A stretch of DNA of 64,000 nucleotides from Cepaea nemoralis (taxonomy: Eukaryota > Mollusca > Gastropoda > Stylommatophora > Helicidae). Of this stretch, positions 42,805 to 55,509 are shown piece after piece; the stretch's first letter is position 1; every line of letters begins with the position of its first letter. Location: positions 607,501 to 671,500 of the forward strand of contig JACEFZ010017448.1 of NCBI GenBank assembly GCA_014155875.1. Direction: 5' to 3'. Below the pieces are notes generated by a model. That model saw only the letters and a list, made by a program, of their open reading frames with translations, had not been told where the DNA came from and made no database searches. The translations under genes and the position numbers were made by a program.

Positions 42805-43310
42805 CTGTTCAATCAATCAGGTGCCGCCTCCACAATGAAGGTTGGCTGCTTTGGATCTCCAGCACTTTCTGTCTCTTGCCTTGATTGTACATTCTGTCAG
42901 ACTGCAGTTCGCCCATCTCTTGATGTTATCTTCCCACTTGTGTTATTGTTCTCTTGTTCGCTTCCTTCAGCCTTACCCTTCATTATGGTCCATCTCCTGA
43001 TGTTACCTTTCTACTTGCATCGCTTGCCTTTATCCTTACCTTCCAGTATAGTTTTTATAAGAGTGTTATGGTTTTTAACGTCGCCGATATATATCACTTG
43101 CCAACTTTTTATTTCTTTCACCAACTCTCTTTTTATTTTATATTTTCTATAACCGCTATACTTGATTGCTTTTGTTTTCGTGAAATACGACATATCCTAC
43201 TGTGTATCCACACCTTCAGTGCCTCTATTCTACTTTCAAATTGCTTGTTCACTGTCCAGGTTTCCGCGCCACTAGTAGTGTTGAATATACATAACATTTG
43301 ACAATTCTCA
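42805..43310 (-). pseudogene. LINE family F C-terminal fragment
   Basis: Minus strand: SGAETWTVNKQFESRIEALK, WIHSRICRISRKQKQ, then LIKTILEGKDKGKRCK, then TIKARDRKCWRSKAANLHCGGGT and a stop (quoted in parts: KARDRKCWRSKAANLH, GGGT). The GAE(S/T)WT start and the W...VANL.GGDGT-like ending are typical of LINE ORF2 C-termini. Contains frame shifts near 43010-43030. Confidence 0.65.
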
Positions 43311-43402
43311 TTTTTAATGCGTTGACTGTACTTAACATGTGACAATTCTCACTTTTAATGCGTTGAATATACATACCATTTGACAATTCTCATTTTAATG
43401 CG
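43281..43402 (+). repeat. 44-bp tandem repeat, three copies
   Basis: The unit AATATACATAACATTTGACA followed by ATTCTCATTTTTAATGCGTTG recurs three times with small changes, at the truncated 5' side of LINE F. Confidence 0.85.
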
Positions 43403-43517
43403 TTTTCTAGATGTTAATTCATATTTCATGTTGTTGAAAATATGTTAGGTCATTCCTGTTTTGTTTTTTTTTTTAAATTTCTGTTTCACTTCTGCCACCA
43501 TCCGTTATTACATGTCA

Positions 43518-43617
43518 AAGATAGGAGAAACTTGTTCAAGATAGGAGAAACTTGTTCAAGATAGGAGAAACTTGTTCAAGATAGGAGAAACTTGTTCAAG
43601 ATAGGAGGAAACTTGCT
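43518..43617 (+). repeat. 20-bp tandem repeat, five copies
   Basis: AAGATAGGAGAAACTTGTTC repeated five times, the last with an extra G. From 43618 to 44390 I see no gene or repeat I can name. Confidence 0.95.
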
Positions 43618-44394
43618 CTAGTATCTCCCTATACACTGTGATGTTCACTGGTGGCAAACATCTGTCAAAATAAACGAATTTCCACATATTTGTTTAAACG
43701 TTGACTTCTCGTTCAGAAAGCTATGGCAACGTAAAATTGCCCAGAAAATCAATCTGGAGTTGATCGCAAGGTCCTGCAAAAGATTTGAAAACAACAAAAA
43801 AATTTATTTGGTACTTACCTACAATTTTGCTTCAGGACAGCGCACGAAATTGATCGAATCAACAAGCGCACACACTTTTGGCGATGTCTGTAGCAGGAAC
43901 ATTTATATACATACGAGACACTAAGACATGCGTAAGCTATCTGCGTGCGCGGAATTCGTGCGCCTGACAACGCGACATTTAAACCAGCTGGAAAACTGGA
44001 AATATTTGTTTGTGTGTAAGAGGGGAGGAGCACGATCGAGTATCTCTCCCGCCTGCTCTTAATTTCCGCAATGTCGGGTTCGCATCAACATGACAGCAGT
44101 ACATCTGGAGCAAGACAAGATGCAACCTAGGCTCAGGGCCTGGTCTGTCCTGCCATGACATTTTGTCTTTAGGTTTCATTTCCTCGCACCAGGATAAGGC
44201 TTGTATCCTCCCAATTGTGCTCTTCCGCCTAAAACCGTTGGCAGAATGTGGGGTGTCGGGTTTGGTAAGCGCCGCCCAACATTCGGCGCTAACAGAAAGC
44301 AGGTAGAACCGTCTGCTGTCATTACGGTAGCTCAGTCATATCTGACTAAGACCTGACCGATTATTATGTAGAAGTTTAATACTAAAACTATAAG

Positions 44395-45475
44395 GGGGGC
44401 TCATTTGAAATCCATTCGTGCCGCACCGCGAGTAATTGCGTACATTGAACATATTCATGTCATAGTCATGTGATAAGTACTGACCAATGAATAAAATAGC
44501 ACGTGTTTATCGTCCCATGATGCATGGGTTCTGTTTCTGACCGTTGTGAAAATGGCCGGGTTGATCCAAAATCAGCCCAAAGAAGCTCAAAGAGCGGTGA
44601 TTCCGTTTCTTTCATTTGAAGGATGTCGACCAGTGAACATTAATCGAAGAATGCAAACGGCCGGGTCAACCGTATATTGTTGCAACAGAAAAAACCATCG
44701 CCAAAATTGATGCAGCTGTACAGATGAACCGTTGTCGAAGCATACGTTCGCTAGCGAAAGAATTTGACGTGTCAACTGGAACAATTGAAAAGGTCTTTCG
44801 TAAGAAACTGCAATATCGGAAGGTGTGTTCACAGTGGATACCACGGATGTTGACCGACCACCAAATAGAGGAGCGCATGGGGTGGTGTTTGAACCACTTG
44901 CTGCGTTACAGAGTGGAGGGTGATGCATTTCTCTTCCGCATAGTGGCAGGAGATGAATCATGGTGTCACCACTTTGAGCCGAGCAGCAAAAGAGAGAGCA
45001 TGCAATGAAAGCATGCTGAATCAGCAAAAGCCAAAAAATTCAAGTTACATGTTTCCTCTGGTAAGGTTTGCTGAGCGCATTTTTTTTTTTTTGACCATGA
45101 AGGGCTACTGTTGGCCGACTTTAAAGAACCTGGTGTCAACATCAACTTTACACACTAGTTGCAAACACTAGACAAGCTGCAAAAAACCATCAAGAATAAA
45201 CGACCCGGCATTCTTTCTCGCGGTGTGAATGTGTCCTCTGAAAAAAGCTCTCAAGGGGCAAGGATTTCACACAGATGTAGAAGTAATGAACGCGGTAAAC
45301 ACTTGATTCAGTGAGCAACCACAATCCCTTTTTGCGGACGGCATTCGCCGACTACCTAAGCAATGGGATGCTTGCCTGAATGCCTACAGCGACCTCTTCT
45401 GGCCAACCCATGGTGCATAATTCATTAAAAATGAATGCTTTGCTTAATTCTACCACACTTGTTAACGTTTCTTTC
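44395..45475 (+). mobile_element. Mariner-like transposon, copy 2, without the LINE
   Basis: The left TIR GGGGCTCATTTGAAATCC lies directly after a TA. The transposase remnant starts MAGLIQNQPKEAQRAVI at about 44552 and has an internal deletion after RRMQTA (compare copy 1). The frame 44724-45008 holds MNRCRSIRSLAKEFDVSTGT and FRIVAGDESWCHHFEPSSKR, uninterrupted where copy 1 has the LINE. Later parts are deleted around the second catalytic block. The right end is replaced by a LINE D insertion at 45476. Confidence 0.85.
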
Positions 45476-46070
45476 ATCAATCCATCAATCATGTGCCATG
45501 CCGGAAAGCGTGGGCTGTTAAGACTCGCTATTTCACTCGATCACCAGAGTCGTGGATCAGCTCAGTGTTCCTGTCTTGACCATGCCATGTGGCCAAGCCA
45601 TCCAGATATTTACTTATCGGTCTTCTCTTTGGTCTGTTACCTTCGATCTTGCCAGTTGTCACTAAGTTCTCCAATCCATTTCTTCTCATAACATGTCCAA
45701 AAAATTTTGACTGCCTGTGTCTAATTTCTCTAATCGATTTACGATGTTCATTTGTCTCCTGTAGTACTTGGTCATTGGTTTTTCTGTCTGTCCATGGTAT
45801 TCTTTGCATTTTCCTCAGAAACCACATTTCATGCAGCCATCAGATGTTTTTCAGCCAGTCAATGAGTAGTCAATGCTCATTGTCCTCGCTTCACATCCAT
45901 ATAAAACAGGTTCTACGAAGCACCTCAGCACCCTTTTTCTCGTGCAAATGATATCTTTTTATTGGTCTGCATGTTTTTCATCTTGCAAAAGGCTACTTTC
46001 ACCATGGCGATTCTTGTTCTAATTTCTTCAAGGCATCTCCCATCAGATGTTACGACTGTTCAAAGATATA
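45476..46070 (-). pseudogene. LINE family D, RT C-terminal part and 3' end
   Basis: Minus strand: DGRCLEEIRTRIAMVKVAF at the 5' side, VLRCFVEPVLYGCEARTMS, MWFLRKMQRIPWTDRKTNDQ, SKFFGHVMRRNGLENLVTTG, SKYLDGLATWHGQDRNTELI. This is the longest family D copy here and gives the reading frame for the shorter relics at 1.2, 3.8, 28.7 and 34.1 kb. The tail (GATTGATGGATTGAT on the minus strand) abuts mariner copy 2. Confidence 0.8.
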
Positions 46071-46484
46071 TGCATCAGAATGGTCCATCACAGGTGGCCA
46101 AATATAAGTATAAATGAATAGATTGGAAAGTAAGGGAAAACCACAACTTTAATGTCCTAAGAACAAGTTACACATGTGAATATTCTATTATATGTAACTT
46201 TTTAAATGTTAAGATATTCTGTCAGGGCAGCAACAGTGCTGATCTTTAGTTTATGATCTCTAATTCCCACTTTTAAATGAGTGTAGTGTCCATCAGGATA
46301 TATTTTTTCACCCCTATCCAAGAATCTGGGTGTCTGATCCATTAGCCACAGATGAAGAAGGAACAGTAAGAATGCTGAATTCTTAAATCTGGAGATACAG
46401 ATTCTAATTCCCAGTAATGCAAACAATATTTATTGATAAATAACGGACAGCACAACCATACATGCGGTGTAATGGATTGTTTGC

Positions 46485-46845
46485 CCCAGCTATGCAGGTT
46501 GGCGGGGCAATGAACAGATGGACAGACTGGCTGCTTTTGTCCAACTGAACAGGGAACTACATTACAAGGAGGTTGATGTGGTGAGTGCTCTCTGAGACTA
46601 GGTGTAGAGTGACAAAGAACAGACAGATTATCCATATCTGGGGAGACTTGTTCAGGAGGGAGTGAACAAAGGGTCTAGATGAAACACAGTGGGTAGAGGA
46701 ACAGCCAGCGGATGTTTAATCAAACTGCTAATGGAAATATCTGCATGGGAACTCTCTGATGGCTTTTGAGAAGGGGACAAAACATGAAAGGGAATGTCCC
46801 GATTGCAGTGATGTTGATTCTGAAACCAGGTATTTATCAAGTATT
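46485..46845 (+). pseudogene. LINE RNase H relic related to family A
   Basis: PSYAGWRGNEQMDRLAAFVQ and LNRELHYKEVDVVSAL parallel the family A segment VPGHAGVEGNERADKLAGSA...DVINVL. Near 46795, ECPDCSDVDSETR parallels the C-terminal CPEC motif. Several stops. The upstream 46071-46484 holds nothing I can assign. Confidence 0.6.
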
Positions 46846-47039
46846 AACCAGAAGTGACTAGTGATCATGCTGCATGGATAACATACAGTCTCTAAAATTC
46901 AGCCCAGGCTTTGTGCTTTAGAAAGGTTATTATGCATTATATTGAAGGAGAATAACTAGCATCAGTCAAGATGGCAAGATACCAGCATACAAAATTAATA
47001 GCTATACTTTTTTAAACTGTCAAAAATAAAAAATAAATT

Positions 47040-47278
47040 AAAAATTAAAAAAACCAAACAAACTGCCATCTGCTGTATATAGTGCGATGTAGGACAGGTT
47101 TGTCTTGAGCCTGAGGAATTAAGACCACCTGACTAGTGCAGTCACGGCGAACTGTGCTGGTTAGGATTATTTTCTTTTTGCCACTAACAGAAAAAAATCC
47201 ACACCTTACCAAGGATTTGAACCCGGTCTCCTGAAGGCGAGCCCGGCATTCTAGCCACTTGGCCAGCCGCTCCTTTTT
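47040..47278 (-). mobile_element. tRNA-derived SINE, family E
   Basis: On the minus strand, GGAGCGGCTGGCCAAGTGGC (box A-like) and ACCGGGTTCAAATCC (box B-like) sit about 30 bases apart in a well-preserved tRNA-like head. An unrelated body and an A/T-rich end near 47040 follow. Confidence 0.7.
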
Positions 47279-47317
47279 TTTTTTGGGGTGTAAACTAAAG
47301 GACTATATTTTTATAGA

Positions 47318-47475
47318 CCAATCAACTCAGTGGGTGATGTGGTCATATCGTTCTGGCCTCCTTTACTTTTCAAGACTTTTCCTGGTATCCATTTTAGGCT
47401 GGGTCAACCTGGAAGCTCAGATAAGATTTTAAAATCCCCTTTATGGTGATTTGAATAGATGACCATTGGGCCTTC
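47318..47475 (-). mobile_element. SINE family C, copy
   Basis: Minus-strand GGTCATCTATTCAAATCACC (box B-like) and TGAGCTTCCAGGTTGACCCA match the copy at 33.90-34.06 kb. The sequence CCTGGTATCCATTTTAGGCT is shared with 28.09 kb. Confidence 0.6.
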
Positions 47476-47514
47476 AAATGGTATATATAATTAAAAGTTA
47501 CGTTATTGAAAAAA

Positions 47515-47768
47515 AAAATAGTTGTATATCCTTTACAAAACGTGGCAGTCAACTCCAGCATTTTTCTGGCTGTTTGTGATTCCTGGGCAAGATTACGGTC
47601 AGTAGTTTGCCATCGTTTTGTGAATGACCGGCTCTCATACCATTGTATGGAAACCAATGCAATGCGGTCTGCTTCTATATCGCCTGCAGCTGTGTTTCAA
47701 ACGCGGTATGTGGGATTTCAAATTACATTCGTAACCTCATCGCCACAGAGCCGCATTGTATTTAAAGA
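47515..47768 (-). mobile_element. Family D short repeat, third copy
   Basis: Best preserved copy. On the minus strand it runs from GGCTCTGTGGCGATGAGGTT through GAATGACCGGCTCTCATACC (plus-strand wording) to an A/T-rich end near 47515. Related to 9.66-9.90 and 40.01-40.22 kb. Confidence 0.65.
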
Positions 47769-47839
47769 TTGAAATAATTGTTATTACTTTAGTGTTTGAA
47801 CTTCAAAGCTAATTTCCTTTCTTTTCTAACATTTCACAG

Positions 47840-48299
47840 CCATGCAGATAATGCTTGATCCGTTTGCCATGCGCCCATTATTTGGCTACAACTTTGGCGA
47901 CTATTTCTCGCACTGGTTGAACTTTGGGAAGCAGGAGAATCTGATACTGCCAAAAAGTTTCCATGTTAATTTGTTCAGAAAGGGACTGAACAACAATTTC
48001 CCGTGGCCTGGTTTTGGAGAAAATTCTAGAGTTCTAGATTAGGTTTTCCGAAGATGTGACAATGAAGATATTGCCAAGAAATCAGCGATCGGTTTACTGC
48101 CAAAATTTGACTCATAAACTTGGAAGGGCTATAAGAACAAGATGACCTTGAGGCACTCTTTGCTCTGCCGAGAGACTTCTGGGAAAACGAGGTCAATGCC
48201 ATTTATAAATACTTTGATGAGCAGGTGAATGAAGACCTTCCCCAAGAGGTTATGAATGAACTAAACAATATGGAACTGAGAGTTCAGAGCGAGTTGTGA
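47840..48299 (+). pseudogene. PEPCK (GTP) last-exon pseudogene
   Basis: Phosphoenolpyruvate carboxykinase converts oxaloacetate to PEP in gluconeogenesis. The exon follows an intact acceptor (TCTTTTCTAACATTTCACAG ending at 47839) and encodes the C-terminal domain: [20 protein letters not shown], then [20 protein letters not shown] (nucleotide-binding loop), ENSRVLD. A TAG then replaces the usual Trp before VFRRC. After GLLPK a frameshift is needed, and the new frame reads NLEGL-stop-EQDDLEALFALP, DFWENEVNAIYKYFDEQVNE, ELNNMELRVQSEL and a stop at 48299, the normal end of the protein. Three lesions in about 150 codons. The retained splice acceptor argues for an unprocessed genomic copy, not a retrocopy. 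No other PEPCK exon seen nearby. Confidence 0.85.
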
Positions 48300-48905
48300 A
48301 TATTAAATATAAGGTCAAGATTGCTAAATGAAAACCTTATAGTTATTTATTGTTATTATTATATTATAATTGCTCATCTATTTTTAGGTTTACATTTTTA
48401 AACAAGACATTTTATGAGCTAGCTCATTTATTTAAAAAAAAAAACGTATGACAATTTTAATCCTTACAGTCACATAGAGAGACAGCTTGTTGTTTTATCT
48501 TGTTGTTTGGTACGTGCCATGAGAATCGTGGGATATGTTCTAATTTAAATATGATGACCTGACAAAACCAGCGGCATGTCAAAATAACTATAACCTGAGA
48601 TAAATCTATAAATTAGGAATCTGTCGATTTAAGTTACTATGGGAAGATGTGTATTATATATTTCAGCCTGAAGGATTCAGCGTTTTACTTTATTTTGTGT
48701 TGTGCGACTTCTGCAGTACGCACTTGACGAGATACAGTGAAATATGCCAGGCAATCAGTTGTTCAACCCACTGTTTGTGTCTTTATTCAAAGATATCTGT
48801 CTCTGAAAAACAATTATATATAACATGTCTTCTACATATATTATGTACATGTATGAGCTGTATGGCAGTGAATCTTGACATGTGAATGTACAAATTAGGA
48901 AGAGC

Positions 48906-49110
48906 CCCCCCCCCCCCCCCCCCCCCCGATGTATCTCCACCTTGTCGCGGAGGGGTGGGGAGCCTTGCGTGTCCCAATGACCCCAAGAGCTAAGCCGACG
49001 GAAGCACACCTATGTGTCGGACAGGACTTGGGTTAGGGGCCAGACTAAGAGAGACACAACCTGCTGCTCTGCAGGTAGACTGGGGATAGCAGTAAAAAGT
49101 TCAAATCAGG
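48906..49110 (+). repeat. Long C-run and dispersed repeat
   Basis: A C homopolymer of about 21-22 bases is followed by CCACCTTGTCGCGGAGGGGT and CAATGACCCCAAGAGCTAAG, the repeat also inserted at 23.34 kb. 48300-48905 shows nothing recognisable. Confidence 0.6.
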
Positions 49111-50629
49111 CGTACGAAGGCAGAAATTCTGGGTCCGGACACATACTCCTAAGGCTCTCAGCTGAGGGATATGGCTGAACGCCTCTAAGCTATAAGCCCT
49201 CGTATGTGAGAGCCGGACTGTCAGCGTCTAGCGGTATTTGAAAGTGAAGGGTTCAAGGCAGGTAAATAGTACGAACATAGATGAAACATAAATTCAGGCG
49301 TCAATAACATATGATTTATTAAACTCAAGTATATTTACATAATACTGTCTCATCACTCGCTAACAGCGTTCATTCTTGCACTAGTCATTATACAGCAATA
49401 ATGTGGCAATGCAATATCATGATACCAATTACTACACTCGCGTATCACAGGCCCACACACAAACACAAGTCACACGGCTCAGCTATTCAATAGCTCTGAA
49501 GTACTAAGTAGAGTATATCCTGCCACACTCTCAGACACACGTCCTCTCTCAGTCAAGTCCAAAGCCCGTCTGGCTTCCCTTCGACTGCCCAGTGGTCACG
49601 AGGTACTTGCCCCTCGTGCAATCCGTGAGAAGTCATATGTCTCGCATATGCCGGGTTGAGACCAAGCGTACTGCGTCGTTCATTTCATACTGACCTGTCC
49701 TTCACGGGTACAGTCCGTTCTTTCAGCATCTAGATTCTTCTCATTCTCCCTTACTCACCCCATGTCCCTCTCTCTAACATCTGTGCTTTCTTATGTCCCC
49801 TATAGGACCTTGACACGGAACGATACTCATCTACTGCAACATGGAGGTGAGATACTGAGCATGCTACATGCTTAGTTTAGATACCTGTTCGAAGGCTTTC
49901 AGCTGGGGGATATGAGGGATCTCCGGATGAGAGGGCCTGGCCGTTACTCGCTCACTGATGCATAGAGGTAAGATGCTGAGCCGGCAGCACGTGTAGCCTA
50001 CCTCGTGAGCGGTTACTAAAGGTGGAAAAAGCGCCCCAGTCGCACGCAATGGTTAAGATGAATGTCTGTATCTATACTCATAGAGTGAGCGTAGACAAAG
50101 GTGGAAGATGTCTCGTTTACACGAAATGGAATGCTTGGCTAGAGAATCCATTACTTGGAAGCCCGAAGTGAAAGCTTTCTGAGTGGATGCCCACGCAGTC
50201 TGTCCGTCCCTGGTAAGTGCTTGGGCGACCAGTGGCAAAATGCCCAATACATGGAAGTGAGGAAATAAAGCAGCCATGAGCAGGACATGGCAATTTATCG
50301 GGTGAGCCCAGTCTCAGAGCAATATGTGCCGGCTCTGCAATTATGGAAGTCTCCTTGGATAGCGGGGAATGCCCATGGTCTAGCCTCTGCCTTTCCTTGA
50401 GGGTTGACCGTGATGTTTCTGACCGTTCTACCTTGACAAGCTGAGATGTGGGCGACACCATAACTGGTAAGAGTCTAACGTCCCTCGAAACCCGACTAAG
50501 ACTAACTTCGGTTTAAAAAAATGCCCGCCGAAGTCGGATGTGCCGGCCTAAGGGTGGCAAATAAAATCTGGCACTACGCAATTACGTCCGAGTGAAATGT
50601 CGATCGTTCCCGGAACAACTCTGACTAAC
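49111..50629. other. Unassigned stretch
   Basis: No frame longer than about 115 codons and no domain recognised. GGCTCTCAGCTGAGGGATAT at about 49153 and GGCTTTCAGCTGGGGGATAT at about 49893 are similar, so part is internally duplicated. The end is set by the DNA transposon at 50632. Confidence 0.5.
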
Positions 50630-50631
50630 TA

Positions 50632-51209
50632 TAGTGCATTTACATTTGGTTGCCTCCATATAAAAATCCATATCTCAGTAACCAACTGAGGGAAAATGAT
50701 GAGATTTAGCATATAACCTTATCATCATGTCCACCCAACAAAACCATTTTTTTTTTGTCTGAAGATTGTACAGCAGATTTCAATGTTTGTTTATATGCGG
50801 TATATAATTTACAGGTCAGAGATTAAGTCCATAATTTTTCAATGTATTACACAGCCAGAAAATCAGCGTTCAATGTCGAATATTCTCCATGGTTCACAGG
50901 ATTTTCCTTATGGCAAGAACCCCGCGCTGTTTAAACTGAGAGTGTTCAGAGGTGTCGTCAATATGTGGGTTCTTTCATGACACCTGATTTATTTTTTTTT
51001 AATCTTTACACTTATCGCTAACATCTGAATGTGTGAATATTGTTCAATGCGATTGAATGTAGAAAATTTTGTATACTTCAAAGCATCGCTATGAAGTTGT
51101 ACACACATTTTTGTCAAGAAGCTAATCGCAGGAAACTGTTTTATACTATTACATATTCCGAAAAAAGAACAGTGCATGCATTGGGTTTGAGTAAAGTCAT
51201 TTCGTCGAT
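50632..51209 (+). mobile_element. Second copy of the IS630/Tc1/mariner-type transposon (5' part)
   Basis: Starts TAGTGCATTTACATTTGGTT after a TA and follows 5747-6315 through CAGTAACCAACTGA, GATTGTACAGCAGATTTCAA and the transposase start (MKLYTHFCQEANRRK, then YSEKRTVHALGLSK). It is cut at 51209 by LTR element 2. The remainder, if present, lies beyond 64 kb. Confidence 0.85.
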
Positions 51210-51878
51210 TGCCATGTAGCACTTCAGAATGAGATACAGAATTTATAAGTGAGAAAGAACCCGAAGAGTTAATATCAAAGAAGCAGACGCAAGAGTCGCC
51301 AAGTGACGTCACCATGTGAAAAACGTCACTGCGTGATACAATAGCAACCGGCCAGTTAGGTCTGCGGCTGACAACAAGAAGGCGGCATTAAAATTCTCAG
51401 AGGCGAATTATTAGCGTTAATCACCTAGAAGATGGAAATGCTAGAAGTGAACCATCGTTTATGAAAGATATATGATCAAGGCACACTCCAAAGTCAGGAC
51501 TGACGATTGGCCATTAATATTTAAACCAAAATTCGAAGGAATGGCTCAAGGTTAGCAAGTGTCAACAAACAGGAGTTCCTGTAAGTAGTTGCTGTTATGA
51601 TAAGCGGCAAGGATGCAATCTAAATAACGCTAGGTGGTTAAGCATTATCTTGGCATTCGATTAATTAAATATGTATGATCAGTATTGTGCGTATGCCTAT
51701 TCACGTATCACCGGCCCTACCAGGGCGTCACACGCTATTTTATGTAAATAAATATCGCATTGCAAGAAATGTCAGTCTGCCTCAAGTCGTTTGATATTTA
51801 TTAAAGTTGCTCCAGTTATTCTGCTGGACTGTTTTGTTGGACGGCGAGCTGAGAATAATATTAAATAACATTGGGGCA
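51210..51878 (+). repeat. 5' LTR of LTR retrotransposon 2
   Basis: Starts TGCC; the likely end is TTGGGGCA at 51871-51878, giving TGCC/GGCA termini and about 669 bp. Another possible end is AATAACA at 51870. The first 222 bases are confirmed by the right LTR; the rest cannot be, because the right LTR is cut. Confidence 0.7.
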
Positions 51879-54800
51879 GATATGGGTGGCTCTTGTAACT
51901 GGAGCACCGGACCATAAAGTCACTGTGGAGAAGCCATTACTATCATTATTGTTTGGTATTATATAATGGAAGCGCCGCCTACATCAACCAGTAATTAATA
52001 TGTCAGCACAGACCGTGACCATGTCGTGTTTCGTAATAGTCAGTGTCAAGTGTTAGGTTCTTTATTAACTGTCACCAACTGGCTGGGGTTAGATCCCAGA
52101 TGGGCAACCACTCAGCCAAATTCGTTTTCTCCTACTGGGGTTTAGTTCTGGATGCAGTTTGAGATCCCTTACCTCTGTCAGATGGGACTAATTACCACCC
52201 CAGATCCCAGAGAGAAAACATGGAACTAGTGTCTTTTATGCTGATTTAAGACACCGTCCCTGATACTCAAGAAAACAGCCAAGAAGTGGCTCGTTGAAGA
52301 TAGAATATATCTATATAGATTTGGCTGTACTTGGTATCACCAGAAGTGAGAAAGGAGGAGTTAAGTTATGCAACGTAATCTGGTTACTTATGACTGCATA
52401 GACAAAGTACCTCCCTGACATATATTCCCCCTTCTGGACAATGTGTTTGAACCCCCACTAAATGATATAATAATGTGTGTACTTGATTACGCTACACAAA
52501 CATTTATAAACATTTAGAATTATACGGACAAATTGAGTTTTAAAATACAACAACTGTGTTTATTATTTCTAGTCTTGATGATCATATGATGATGATGATT
52601 ATATTATGGTATACGTAACTTAAGAGGTCACATAGGTCATGCTTCCCCCAGTGAGACGCAGTTCACTGTCAGATTGAAGGAGTCCAAATTGATCCCTTCA
52701 CAAGGCTAAGTCACTTCCTGATATGGGTTGTTGACTGTCCATTGCTCCTAAGAGATCTGGAATGAAACGAACAGAGATGGGTAGTATCTACGTCTACACA
52801 TCTCAAAACACATATGTCTATACATTGATATAAACATACATTCAAGTCATAATATATGATGGTATGATGATATATATGATGGCATGTTACATAAACATAT
52901 ATCAGTTCTAAATAAATAAATATATATGTATATATTCATAAAACTATTTAGAACATCTATAGCTCAAAACATACATATTCACATACATTTATGTAATGAA
53001 GAGTTTCCCATATAAGTTCACCTCACTTACTCTCTCCCTTTCTGATTCATTCATACTGTCTTGTCGGAAGGGCTGGTCGCACAGTCCTGTCGAACATTAA
53101 ATGCCTTCCATGAATCTGTCTGGGATATTGAATGTCCTAAGTCATGTCTGTCCTCATGCAGACATCATGCAGACAAGGTGAACTTGTGCCATTCCTCAAA
53201 CCAAGTGGTTTAACCACAATCTTGGTAGGCACTCAAAGTGTTGGTCCAAATAATCAATGTTAATTGGACGCTATCAAGAGACTGGTAGCTCTCAGGAATT
53301 TCTCCTAAGTAGTCAGTCTCCCCAATGTTTAACATCATACAGGATGAATCTAAATGTATTTCCTGTACATGCATAAGCCACACGCTCATGTAGCTTGGAT
53401 AATGGATTTCTCCAAATTATCACATACAACAAATCAGACAACCAAGTGGTGAATGAAAGAAGAAGGTAGTTCTCAGTGTAATAGTAAATCTAGAAACTGG
53501 AACATTAAGTACAAAGAAAATCCACGAGTGTAAAGTTTGGGAGAATATGTAAAAACAGGAAACTACACAAGCCTTCAGACTAGCAGACAAACTAATCAGA
53601 ATAATGGTATACATGGGTTATAGCTAGGAAATTCCATCATAATACTTCGTACAGAAGTCCAATAGAACGAAATGTTAATATTTCTCCAGTAGGTATCCTA
53701 GGAATGCTATTGTGAATGCGTCTGAAGTCTTGCTGGCCATGCTTGTAGGTTTATCCTCTTCATCCCTGGCTAGTTTCCACGTTGGCTAATTAATATGTCC
53801 CATATTCATTAACTCAGCCTATTTTATTTAATGTAGGATGAGTTACCGGGATAGATAAAGTCCCAAATTCTTTTCACCCCTCCTACATTCCTGTGGACGG
53901 TAGTTCCATTTGTCAATCAAATTGACCGATGCCCCGCCACGCCTGAAACAATGAAACATGCTTTGGCGGCAATGCAGTTGCGTCATTACATTCCAATAGG
54001 CTGTTAACACCAGCCTTCCTGGGTTGCTGCGGCAACTATAAATGTTTTCTGTAACCCTCTTATCTCCCATTCTGCCGTGGCTGGTTCACACGTTAGGTCC
54101 TGTTAAACGTAAGGTGTTAGGTGTCTGTTCCTAGCTCCCCTGTTGTGGCAATTACAGACGCGTGTTGTCCCGGCTCCACGATGTCTGGTTGATCAGAACA
54201 TCAAAGGGAAAATTTCTCAGATGTAGAGATCAGACATTGCATTGATCTAGGATCTACGAGCACAATGTAGTAAAATGATAGCGGGCTCTAAATGACTCTG
54301 TATTTTTCTCTGGTATTGTTATCCTTAATTCCTTGGTTGGGGACTCAGAGTATTTTCTGGTGGACAATTATTCTTTTACTTAGAGAATGATAGAAACATA
54401 TTGTGGGCTCTGTAATTCCTTTCAAACTTGTGTAATTCTGATGCTGCCGGGGCTGTCCCGTCACATTAACATACAGTGTCAAACAGATATATATCAGATT
54501 TCAATACATATAGAGAACTATGTATCATGGCCACAATTGGAAATGTTCAAGTTCGGACATTAAAAGTTGCAATACACTGAAATATTCATAATGTAAACAG
54601 AGCGACCACGACAACGGAGACGGCCATTTGGAAGCTCCCAATATAGTTAAACGGACCGCATATCACGCAAATCTTATAGGATGGACAGTTAGTATCAAAA
54701 CTACGATGATGTCATTGATTTCTGTCTCAACGGACATTTATATGAAAGTAGTAGTACGTGGACACATCTGGATGTGGATTTCTGGGACACTAATAGTTCT

Positions 54801-55509
54801 TCAAAGTAAATTTATTACGACACGTACCAGCGTCATCAGCCCTTGTTGAAGCCAGGAGAGAGCACTGATCGTCAGTCAACACCGGATCAGAAGAACAGGC
54901 CAGTCAAATTGTTTGTTGTTGTTTCTTTACGTTCTGTCCGGGTGTTTAGAAATTATTTTTCGGAATCGCTCTCCAAGGCCTGTTTGTCTGTGTCGTAAGT
55001 GTGCGGGCGGTTAGTAGGGCTACGTTTGTGCCAGATAATTAAATTTTTCCGGCACAAAAGTACGTTCTGTACTAACAGCGACCAGATCGTTACTAATATT
55101 TTATTGTGACGACCTCACTGCTGGATAGGACCTGTATCGTGTTCTTATAATCTTTATATGTTGTTACTATACGTCCTCAGTGTTTCTTTTTCATGTATAT
55201 AAATATGTTCGTCCGCGTTAAATTTAGTTTCTATCTCTGGTAGGAGTTTTCGTATGTCCTGTGGTGTGAATGTTTTTATATATACGGCAACAACACATTA
55301 TCACGAACAGGCGGGTTAGTATCTTCATCTTCAGGCGTCATACATCTTTAGTCTGGAACACCTTCTCATAACATTAGTAAATCATATTGGCATTCTCTTC
55401 AGTCTGTTACTTTCCTTTTACGCGTTTACTTTCAACCTTTCACACGATCTAGCAGCACACACATACATATTTTGTTTCAGCTGTTAAGTTTACGGAATAT
55501 TATTGCACC
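51879..55509 (+). other. Long leader of LTR element 2
   Basis: About 3.6 kb between the LTR and the first Gag codon, with no convincing coding region; the largest frames are about 75 codons. Unusually long for a gypsy-type leader, so it may contain other old insertions, none recognised. Confidence 0.5.

Noticed and set aside
47213..47278. Possible tRNA gene on the minus strand
   Set aside because: The head is well preserved, but I could not form a 7-bp acceptor stem and it continues into a SINE body.
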